DNA of 6,741 bases, taken from the NCBI GenBank assembly GCA_030682505.1, contig JAUXOH010000160.1, forward strand, positions 1 through 6,741. The letters run 5' to 3'. Positions 1-6,500 of the stretch are shown here, in pieces (position 1 is the stretch's first letter; every line of letters begins with the position of its first letter). The DNA is from Candidatus Didemnitutus sp. (GTDB taxonomy: Bacteria; Verrucomicrobiota; Verrucomicrobiia; Opitutales; Opitutaceae). The position numbers were made by a program, and so were the translations under genes. The notes below the pieces were generated by a model. It was given only the letters and a program-made list of their open reading frames with translations, had not been told where the DNA came from and searched no databases.

Positions 1-23
1 CGCAAGATTTTTTCGGGCTGTTC

Positions 24-55
24 GCCGGGTTGTTCGGCCCGGCTGCGCATTTTTT
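24..55 (+). terminator. Possible weak intrinsic terminator
   Basis: GCCGGG at 24-29 pairs with CCCGGC at 38-43 around an 8-base loop, and a run of six T follows at 50-55. The six bases between stem and T-run are more than a classic terminator has, and the stem is only six base pairs. It could end transcription of a gene to the left of the window, or be chance in GC-rich DNA. Confidence 0.25.
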
Positions 56-140
56 GGTATTTGTTTTTTGGGCGCTGACATAGCCTTGCTTTGGTTGGCC
101 GACTAACCATTTTCGCAGAAGCAATTTGAGACTTGGGCCC

Positions 141-160
141 CGGCGGACGTCAGTCCGCCG
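141..160. repeat. Perfect short palindrome, possibly a dispersed REP-like repeat
   Basis: CGGCGGAC (141-148) pairs exactly with GTCCGCCG (153-160) around the four-base loop GTCA, giving an 8-bp GC-rich hairpin. No T-run follows, so it is a poor fit to a classic terminator. The word GGCGGAC-loop-GTCCGCC resembles short palindromes that I recall as scattered between genes in Verrucomicrobiota and related phyla. Only one copy is seen here, so the repeat status is inference. It could also be a stem-loop in the leader of the gene downstream. Confidence 0.45.
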
Positions 161-343
161 TAGTTTCGGATGCTGAACCTAACCGTCAGTAATCGCACGA
201 ACTTGAGTTCACTGCCCAGAGTCATTGCCTTGCGCGGCCCTTCCACCAGCGGATTCATCGCCGCTGTCATGGTGACGTTTCTCATCCGTACGACGAAGGT
301 CATGCGTGGATTGAGGGGCTGCGCCGAAATCATTGACGTTCCT

Positions 344-1381
344 GTGCGAAAGCTCGTCGTTGGTTTTCTCATCGCCGGTGGGGTTGGCCTCGCTGCTGCC
401 GATGTGGCCTATTCCCCTCCGCTGGGTGGCATGACGATCTCGGTGCCCGCCGGGCAGACGCGGGCGTTTTCCATGCCGTTGCTGCATTTTCCCAGTGGAG
501 CGGGTGCGGTCGTTGACCGCGTGGCCGGGGTGGGGGCGACTCACCTTGATATTGCCGCAGCCAACTGGACTCCGGCGGCGTTCTCCCAAGCGACCAATCC
601 CTACTACTTGCGCCTGACCTCTGGAGCCAGTGTTGGTCGGACTTTGATGGTAAGCGGCACTGCCAACACTCCTTCCCGGTTGTTTGTTTCCAGCGATGGA
701 GTGGACCTCAATTTGGGGGACGGCCCGGCCGCGGGTGACGGATACGAATTGGTCCTCGCCGACACCTTGAGTTCGCTTTTCGGGACCTCGACCCTCCAAG
801 CGGGTCCGGATGCCAATTCCGCCGACAACGTCCTTATTTGGGCGAATACCGTCTGGGTTAATTATTACTACAACAATGTGAACAACCGGTGGCAGCGCAG
901 CACCGACACGGTGGCTTCGCCGTCTCGGGACAATTTCGTGCTGCGGCCGGATCGGGGCTTCATGATCACGCGCCGGGCGAACTCCACGCTGAATATGTAT
1001 GTGACGGGCCGCGTTCCTGCGGCTGCAGGCCGCCCGGTTCATTCGCGGCCGGGTACCTCTTTCCTGAGCTTGGCGGTTCCCACGGATATTACCATCGGAG
1101 ATCTGGCGTTGCACACCCGTCTTGCTGGTTGGAAGACCGCAACCGACGCGGCGTCGTCCTCCGCGGCGGACCGGCTGCAAGTCTGGAGCAGCACGACTTG
1201 GACCATCTATTATTTGAACAATTCAGGGAACTGGCAACGGAACACCGATATAGCGACCAGTCCATCGCGCAACGGAGTCATCATACCGGCCGGCCGGCCG
1301 ATTATGATTTCCCGGGTCGAAGCCGGGTCCGGAGCCACCACCCTTATTTCACTTCCCATCAACTACACGCTAGCCAACTAA
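344..1381 (+). CDS. Secreted TIGR02597-like family protein with internal duplication
   Basis: The function is unknown. The sequence resembles the TIGR02597 family, a group of exported proteins I associate with Verrucomicrobia. I chose the GTG at 344 because it gives a textbook signal peptide: RK after the first residue, then a hydrophobic core to residue 16, with likely cleavage after AAA at 19. The 345-residue product would be exported. ATG at 302, 269 or 170 are in-frame alternatives giving longer, less typical N-termini, and none has a good ribosome binding site. After the signal comes a beta-rich region with the motif TISVPAGQT and a PL about 10 residues later, as I expect for the family. 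Two related units follow (about residues 161-210 and 276-324), each with W..x..YY.NN, WQR, SPSR and a final MI-[TS]-R. There is no membrane anchor or PEP-CTERM tail. The PEP-CTERM gene starts 39 bases downstream on the same strand, so the two are probably co-transcribed up to the terminator at 2057. Family call fairly sure; start codon uncertain. Confidence 0.8.
   Translation: MRKLVVGFLIAGGVGLAAADVAYSPPLGGMTISVPAGQTRAFSMPLLHFPSGAGAVVDRVAGVGATHLDIAAANWTPAAFSQATNPYYLRLTSGASVGRTLMVSGTANTPSRLFVSSDGVDLNLGDGPAAGDGYELVLADTLSSLFGTSTLQAGPDANSADNVLIWANTVWVNYYYNNVNNRWQRSTDTVASPSRDNFVLRPDRGFMITRRANSTLNMYVTGRVPAAAGRPVHSRPGTSFLSLAVPTDITIGDLALHTRLAGWKTATDAASSSAADRLQVWSSTTWTIYYLNNSGNWQRNTDIATSPSRNGVIIPAGRPIMISRVEAGSGATTLISLPINYTLAN
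824..973 (+). repeat. Internal protein repeat, unit 1 of the TIGR02597-like protein
   Basis: This codes for about residues 161-210 of the product (counting from the GTG at 344). Landmarks are W171, YYYNN, WQR at 183-185, SPSR at 192-195 and FMITR near the end. The same order and spacing recur in unit 2, offset by 114 residues. The similarity is at protein level and reflects an old duplication of a domain, not a recent DNA repeat. Confidence 0.75.
1169..1315 (+). repeat. Internal protein repeat, unit 2 of the TIGR02597-like protein
   Basis: This codes for about residues 276-324. It matches unit 1 with W286, YYLNN, WQR at 297-299, SPSR at 306-309 and IMISR at the end. WQR and SPSR lie exactly 114 residues after their partners, while the first W is offset by 115, which implies one gap. 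The aromatic and polar pattern suggests a beta-sheet surface domain, possibly binding carbohydrate; that role is a guess. Confidence 0.75.
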
Positions 1382-1420
1382 ACATTAACTGCTAACCAAT
1401 CGAACCCTGCTTTCAACGTC

Positions 1421-2035
1421 ATGACCAAAACCCTTCGACCCCTTTTCCTTGCCCTGGTCGGCGCGACTTGCGCCGCGACCGTCAGTGCCCAGACCCTCCT
1501 CCTCGAAGACTTCGGGGACGGCGGCAACACCACGGGCTCAGTGATTTCTAGCACTTCCTGGGTCGGGCAACTCACCCAGAATGCCACAACCCTGACGGTC
1601 GGAGGCACGGCGCTGTCCGACAGCGGGTGGAGAGCGATCAATCTTACGCTGGGCGACTTGAGCAGCTATGCCTACGTCGCGCTCACGCTGCAACTTGCCC
1701 CGGCCAATGCCGCCTCTTCCATCTTGGTGACATTTGATGACGGTTCCTCGGTGCAAACCGTCACCTTTCTCGCGTCGAGCTTTTCGACGAGTGCGTTGAC
1801 GACAGTCTATGTGCCAATTACGTGGTCGATCAATACGGAGACGGTCGAGGGTTGGAACATCGGCGGCGGAGTAGCTCCTCCCGGAACGGGCTCCCCGGCC
1901 TTCCTGATGACTTTCGACACCCTCCAGCTCAGCGTCTCCGGGGCCCCAATTCCCGAGCCGTCCACGTACGCGGCGATTTTCGGTGCACTGGCGCTCGGGT
2001 TCGTCGCCTATCGGCGCCGGTCGTTGCGCGCCTGA
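1421..2035 (+). CDS. PEP-CTERM sorting domain protein
   Basis: This 204-residue exported protein is predicted to be processed by an exosortase and delivered to the cell surface or extracellular matrix. It has a signal peptide (residues 1-23, ending VSA before Q24). A beta-rich middle of about 150 residues contains an LLLEDFGDGG start and a DDGSS segment, which looks like a jelly-roll or carbohydrate-binding-like sandwich. The C-terminus is the classic tripartite PEP-CTERM signal: P178-E179-P180, a hydrophobic helix at about 183-196, and the basic cluster R198-R200. The Cys at 17 does not sit in a proper lipobox, so I do not call it a lipoprotein. The ATG has no Shine-Dalgarno sequence before it. 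It follows the TIGR02597-like gene by 39 bases and is closed by a strong terminator, so the two probably form a bicistronic unit. The exosortase is not in this window. The function of the middle domain is unknown; the sorting signal is secure. Confidence 0.9.
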   Translation: MTKTLRPLFLALVGATCAATVSAQTLLLEDFGDGGNTTGSVISSTSWVGQLTQNATTLTVGGTALSDSGWRAINLTLGDLSSYAYVALTLQLAPANAASSILVTFDDGSSVQTVTFLASSFSTSALTTVYVPITWSINTETVEGWNIGGGVAPPGTGSPAFLMTFDTLQLSVSGAPIPEPSTYAAIFGALALGFVAYRRRSLRA

Positions 2036-2056
2036 GGCGATTTCATTTTTCTTCCC

Positions 2057-2085
2057 GGCCCCGCTGAAAAGCGGGGCCTTTTGTT
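2057..2085 (+). terminator. Strong intrinsic terminator after the PEP-CTERM gene
   Basis: GGCCCCGCT (2057-2065) pairs perfectly with AGCGGGGCC (2070-2078) around the stable GAAA tetraloop. The sequence TTTTGTTT follows directly. It lies 21 bases after the stop codon of the PEP-CTERM gene and should end the two-gene transcript. On the minus strand the hairpin is followed by an A-rich sequence, so it should not work for the oppositely oriented CPXCG gene. Confidence 0.93.
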
Positions 2086-2129
2086 TGGTCGGTTGCGGGC
2101 TGACGAGGGCAAACTCCGGACGGCCGTGT

Positions 2130-2336
2130 CTAGGATTCCGTCACATTCACGGCGCTGACCGCGCCGTCGCGGATTTCCACGGAGACCTCCATCGGGCGGC
2201 AGCAGATTTCGCAGTCGGTGACGAATTCGGTGCGGCCTTCCGCGCCATCCAGCGGGGTGACGAAATCCTGGCCGCAGTGCGGGCAGGTGAGCTGCAGCGC
2301 GTCGACCAAGGGGTGAATTTTGGGCTTCGTGCTCAT
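2130..2336 (-). CDS. CPXCG motif-containing cysteine-rich small protein
   Basis: This 68-residue protein belongs to the CPXCG cysteine-rich family, whose members are about 60-70 residues long and have no firmly assigned function. The sequence shows C18-P-H-C21-G near the N-terminus and D41-C42-E-I-C45-C46-R-P-M later. These are two Cys pairs that would form a zinc-ribbon-like or other metal-binding knuckle, with the DCxxCCRP block typical of the family. The rest is short and acidic, with no signal peptide or membrane segment, so it should be cytoplasmic. The ATG at 2336 is the only sensible start, and no Shine-Dalgarno sequence precedes it. It stands alone, transcribed away from the GH17 gene and towards the PEP-CTERM cassette. 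The overlapping plus-strand frames lack any family features. Family assignment is confident; the role is unknown. Confidence 0.9.
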   Translation of the reverse strand: MSTKPKIHPLVDALQLTCPHCGQDFVTPLDGAEGRTEFVTDCEICCRPMEVSVEIRDGAVSAVNVTES

Positions 2337-2514
2337 GCCGGAAGCTTACCCGCAAATCGCCGCGAATACCAGCGCCTGCTGGCCACAAAGTGCCAGCGCG
2401 GTCGACTGGCCGTTGAAGGGAAGGGGAGGTCGGTGGCGGAGGGATTGGTCGTTACTGAACGATGTCTGCATCGAACCGATTGACCCCTGTCGGGGGCTCA
2501 CTGCAATCGAGGTC
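2337..2514. promoter_or_regulatory. Divergent intergenic region between CPXCG and GH17 genes
   Basis: This 178-base gap must hold the promoters for both divergent genes. Visible structures are an inverted repeat GCTGGC (2378-2383) / GCCAGC (2392-2397), a short dyad TCGTT-ACTG-AACGA (2449-2462), and CCCC/GGGG arms at 2484-2495. TTGACC at 2480-2485 with TGCAAT at 2502-2507 has promoter-like spacing (16 bases), but it would put the start of transcription almost on the GH17 ATG, so it is weak. None of these is decisive. Confidence 0.35.
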
Positions 2515-3549
2515 ATGAGAACAAGACGAGTCCTCCGTTTTTTCCTTTGGTTCGGTTTGGTGTTCAACAGCAGCCTCGCGCAATCCTCCGATGCCGCCCC
2601 GCCCGGCGGACGGCGAACGCTGCAGCTGGAGATCGAGGGCCATTGGATTGGAAATGGGGTGTGCTTCAGTCCGTATCGCGATGGGCAGTCCCCCGCGGGA
2701 GCGCTGCCGACCGAGGAAGAGATCCTGGCGGATCTGCGCCTGGTTTCGCCCTACTGGCAACTCGTGCGCATGTATGATTCCAATCCGGTGGCGGAGCGCA
2801 CGCTGGCTTTGATCCGGCGGGAGCAATTGCCCATGCGTTTGTTGCTGGGCGCGTGGATTGCGCCGGAAACCGACGAGGCTTCCCGTGCCGCCAACCGCGA
2901 ACAGGCGACCGCGGCGATCCGGTTGGCCAACGAGTATCCGGACATCGTGGTCGCGGTGCTGGTGGGTAATGAAACCTGTGTGGATTGGTCCGGCCATCGG
3001 GTGGGACCGGCGGCGCTCCTGCCTTGGATTCAGCTCGTCCGTGGCGCCGTTCAGCAACCGGTTTCCACGGCCGACGATTACAATTTCTGGAACAAGCCGG
3101 AGGCGCAGGCGGTGGCAGCCGCGGTGGATTTCATCACGCTGCACGGTTATGCGCTGTGGAATGGCCGGCAGGTTGAGGAAGCCATGGCCTGGACCAGCGG
3201 TGTCTATGATTCCATTGTGAAGCTTCACCCCGGAGTGCCGATCATCTTGGGCGAGACCGGCTGGTCCACGCAGTATGACCCGACGCAGATCGGACCCGGC
3301 AGCGAGGGCACGTTGATGAAAGGAGAGGTTTCCGTTCGCGCGCAGGAAAACTACCTGCGGCAGCACTATGGTTGGGTGAAGGCGCACCGGGTGCCCGTGA
3401 TTCTTTTTGAGGCCTTTGATGAAAACTGGAAGGGCGGCGGCGCCACCACTTCGCCCGAAGCCTCGGAAAAGCACTGGGGAGTGTTTACCGCCGCCCGGGA
3501 GCCCAAGGCTTCCTTTCAGGCGATCATCAACACCTACTATTCCCGTTGA
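2515..3549 (+). CDS. Secreted GH17 family beta-1,3-glucanase or glucanosyltransferase
   Basis: This is a predicted exported glycoside hydrolase of family 17, a retaining (beta/alpha)8-barrel family acting on beta-1,3-glucans by hydrolysis or transglycosylation. The product has 344 residues. A signal peptide covers residues 1-22 (RTRR then a hydrophobic core, cleavage after SLA). The barrel then starts at GVCFSPYRDGQSP (about 48-60). VRMYD (84-88) and VLVGNE (148-153) follow, the latter with E153 as likely acid/base. Then come HGYALWNG (210-217), ILGETGW (244-250) with E247 as likely nucleophile, and FEAFDENWK (298-306). All the landmarks of a complete catalytic domain are present and there is no added binding module. 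I chose the ATG at 2515 because it places the signal peptide at the N-terminus; an upstream in-frame ATG at 2320 would overlap the CPXCG gene. GAGG lies only two bases before the ATG, too close to be a normal ribosome site. The gene converges on the phosphorylase gene, which suggests a shared beta-1,3-glucan substrate. Exo, endo or transferase activity cannot be told apart here. Confidence 0.88.
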   Translation: MRTRRVLRFFLWFGLVFNSSLAQSSDAAPPGGRRTLQLEIEGHWIGNGVCFSPYRDGQSPAGALPTEEEILADLRLVSPYWQLVRMYDSNPVAERTLALIRREQLPMRLLLGAWIAPETDEASRAANREQATAAIRLANEYPDIVVAVLVGNETCVDWSGHRVGPAALLPWIQLVRGAVQQPVSTADDYNFWNKPEAQAVAAAVDFITLHGYALWNGRQVEEAMAWTSGVYDSIVKLHPGVPIILGETGWSTQYDPTQIGPGSEGTLMKGEVSVRAQENYLRQHYGWVKAHRVPVILFEAFDENWKGGGATTSPEASEKHWGVFTAAREPKASFQAIINTYYSR

Positions 3550-3553
3550 TCAG

Positions 3554-3570
3554 CCGGCGGAGGATGCCGG
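3554..3570. terminator. Small hairpin between convergent stops, weak terminator candidate
   Basis: CCGGC (3554-3558) pairs with GCCGG (3566-3570) around a seven-base loop. It fills most of the 22-base gap between the GH17 stop and the phosphorylase stop. There is no T-run on either side, so as an intrinsic terminator it would be poor. It is the only structure there that could separate the two converging transcripts. Confidence 0.2.
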
Positions 3571-3571
3571 T

Positions 3572-6500
3572 TCAAGCCAACGGTTGATAGTCGGGGCCGA
3601 GTTCGACCTCGAGGCGCGCGATCGTGCCATCGCGGGCAAACACCGCCGCACTGGTGGGGCGGTCCAGCGTCTGGCCCGGAATTTTCCGGGCGGCGCCGGT
3701 GCGGGTGAAAACAGTGATCCGCGCTTCGTCGCCACCACGCCGATAGATCACCGGCGTGCCCGCACAGGTGAAACCGAGTGATCCGACAGGCAGGTCAAGC
3801 CCAGCCCGGTCGTCCTCCGCGACCAACGCATGGAACTTGGCCGGGGCAGCGGTAAACTCGCCGGTCCGCAGGAGGGTGGGACGGAAGGCGAGCAGGCCGT
3901 CCTCGATTTTCACGCCGAGTTCGCCGAACCGGGTGAGGATCTCCTCCTTCACCTGCCCGGTCATGCCGGGCTGCTGGGCTCCGCTGTGGCCGGGCGTGTG
4001 GGAGTAGGGATCGGTGGGGAAGGCGCCGTATTCCGCGGGCGTCTTGTTGAAGCCCAGTCCACCCCGCACGTCGTAATAAAGTTCGATCAGGCGGGCCGCT
4101 TGCGGCGCGCCGGCCCTCTGTGCGGCGAACAGGTTTTCCTGCACCGCCAACAGGAGCTTGGCCACCATGTGCCAGTAAATGCAGCCCAAGCCCTCGAAAC
4201 CAAACATCGAACTGCTGCGTCCGGTGAAGGCCCGGTGCCGGAACACATCCTCATAAACCTCCCGCACCCGTGGCCCATGCGCTGCGATGAGGTCCTTCCA
4301 ACGGGATTCGGAAGACAGGTCTGAGAGTCGTTTTTCCAAGGTGGCGCCGTTGACGAGATCCGGGTGAAAACGATGCCGCCCCGCGGCATCCCTCAGGACC
4401 AACCGCTCCTCGCCCGCCGCGAGCATTTCGGCGAAGAGTCCGCACGATTCCCAGGAGGTGGGTGCGATGATGTTGCGTTCCAGAAAACCCGGCAACGAGC
4501 GATCGGGATAGAGGATGTAGCTCTGCTGGTCGGCCCGATACAGGGGACTGGCGCGCAGCGCTTCCAACAACAAAACCACCTCGGGCAACGTCAGGACACC
4601 GGAACTCAAGGCGGCCACCTGTCCCTCGAGCATCAAGGGCAGGTGGTGAATCGTGAGACCTGCCGGAGCTTCCGTGAATTCGAGTTGGTTGTAGGAATGG
4701 ATGAGTCCGTCCGCGCGGAGGTTGGCGCGCACACTGTGGTCCACGTGGGCGAGGGCCCGGTCGAAAAGGGTGGTGACTTCCGTGACTGGTATTTTGGCGG
4801 CCGGGCCGGGACCTGCAGTGTAGAGGTGATTGCGGTAATCGCTGCCCGCTGCCGCCAGCGCATCGATCATGGCGCGACGGGTGGTTGGGTCGTAATCCGC
4901 TCCGGTCAAGGCGGTGGCGTGGGCGGCCAGCGTGGCGTTCACGCGTTGGACCAGAATCGCGAGCGCCGCTGAAACAGGCACGGGCTCCGCGCCCAATGCG
5001 GGCAGGAGGGTTGACCGGCAGTGCGCCAGAAAACGGCGCAGGTAGCAGAGGGTGACCACCGAAACACCATAACCAACCAAGGCATTGTTGGCATCGTTCC
5101 ACTCGGGGCGCTGCGTATTCATCCAGATGCCGCCGCCGGGAATCAGATTGGTCAACCGCGTCACAACCAACACCAGTAATTTTTCCGTGAGATTGACGTG
5201 CAACACGCCGCCGTCCGGTCTGCTCACCAGTCGGGCATCCGCCCCCACCGACGCGATCCGGGCCATGGTGGCGTGGTGACTCGCGGCATCAAACGTGATC
5301 GTCGAGCGGGGATCCCGCCGCGTCGCGGCATAGTTGGCGAGGCGATACGGCACGTTGGCGTAGCTGTAAACCGCCTGGCGCAGCGCCGTCGGCATGGCCT
5401 CGGGTTGATAGCGGGCCGACCACTCCAACAGTTTCAGCAAATAGATGACTTGATGATCGCCCCAGTAACCGATCGATGACCACGGATCCTCGGGCTCGGG
5501 AACCTCCCAGTCGATTCCGGCCTGCGAAATGCGGTAGGGATTATAGCCATCGGCCGTGGACGCGCTGAGAAACTTGGCGATCACCGCCTCAAAAAACTCC
5601 GGGTAGCTGAGGCCGAGCGCCTCCCAATTTTGGAAGATATCGCGCCAATTGCCCTCATAGGCAAGCAAGCGCTGGCCGTGAGCGTCCTCCAACCGGATGT
5701 TGAAGCGGTTCCAGGGCCGGCTCGGATCGCCGTGCCGTCGGCTGAACATCAGCGGCAGATATTCGTTCGCGAGGCGGGTCAGGTCGGTGTCCCCCAGAAG
5801 CTTGACGCGGGCCAGGAGGTTGGCGCGGGGAAGGGAGGCCGGCAGGGCGCGAAAGAAGTCCGCCTGCCGTGTGGCCGCGATCCGATTGTGTCCGGCGACG
5901 TAGTTCGCGAAATCCGCGGCGGGCACCCGATGGTCATCTACAAAAGTTCCCCCGCGCAGGACGTTGAACAGGACGTTGGCGAAGTGGTGCGCCACCACGG
6001 TTTCATCGCCGCCGGCCTGGCCGCCATCCGCCCCGTCAACCAGGTGGCGCAACCGTCGGGTGGCGTCGAGGGTGGCAGCGGTGATTTCCGCGGAGGGGTC
6101 TTCTGCGGCCAACTGCTGCCGGCGACCGGCGACGGCAGCCTGCCCGAGTCCGGTGTCGGCGACCATGAACCATTTCTCCGTGTGGCGCGGCGGCAACTCC
6201 AGATCCGTGTTGAGAAAATAGGAGCAGCGCACGCCGCGTCGGTAGGTCTCCGTGTGCAGTTTCCCGCCGGAGTAAAAGGATTCCGTCTGGGCATTGGAGA
6301 GGAGGATTTTAGCTCCGGGCAAACCGCCCGACCAGACGACGGTGGCGCGCAGCGCCTCAATCGGCGTCGGCTGGTCGACGATCGTGGCGGCCAGGGCGTA
6401 GATCGCGAGGGTGGACCCGGACGACAATTCGGCGGTCTTGTAGGCGTCGGCGAGGTTGCTGCTCAAACCCTGCAGCCGCTGCGGAATGCCGGCCGGCAGG

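Larger units (their letters stand above)
1..343. other. Gene-free left flank and leader of the TIGR02597-like gene
   Basis: This stretch has no coding region I can support. It is T-rich at positions 50-70, has two small hairpins (24-43 and 93-108) and one perfect palindrome (141-160), and then a leader before the first gene. The reading frame of that gene stays open back to an ATG at 170, so part of 170-343 could be translated if a more upstream start is used. I found no convincing -35/-10 promoter pair. A frame starting at base 3 and stopping at 81-83 reads as a hydrophobic peptide and might be the tail of an upstream membrane protein, but it is too short to call. Confidence 0.5.

Noticed and set aside
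170..343. N-terminal extension of the TIGR02597-like protein to the ATG at 170
   Set aside because: The extension has no family features and would place the signal peptide at residue 59. The GTG at 344 or the ATG at 302 is more likely, though this is not proven.
209..1180. Minus-strand frame of 323 codons opposite the TIGR02597-like gene
   Set aside because: The product is rich in Arg, Gly and His with no domain, signal or motif. It lies antisense to a gene with a signal peptide and family motifs, as expected for a shadow frame in GC-rich DNA.
1466..1477. Lipoprotein signal in the PEP-CTERM protein (Cys at residue 17)
   Set aside because: The residues before the Cys (G-A-T) do not fit a lipobox, and a normal signal peptidase I site (VSA before Q) follows.
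1983..2483. Plus-strand frame across the terminator and the CPXCG gene
   Set aside because: It runs through a strong terminator hairpin and antisense to a clear small Cys-rich protein, and its product has no motifs.
2320..2514. Upstream extension of the GH17 reading frame to the ATG at 2320
   Set aside because: It would overlap the CPXCG gene and bury the signal peptide 65 residues into the protein.
2452..3474. Minus-strand frame of 340 codons opposite the GH17 gene
   Set aside because: It has a low-complexity Arg/His/Gly-rich composition and no recognisable features, while the plus strand carries all GH17 catalytic landmarks.
4251..5102. Second minus-strand frame of 283 codons within the phosphorylase gene
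   Set aside because: It is a shifted reading of the phosphorylase coding DNA with a Pro/Arg/Gly-rich product. The main frame is intact across the region, so there is no sign of a frameshift.
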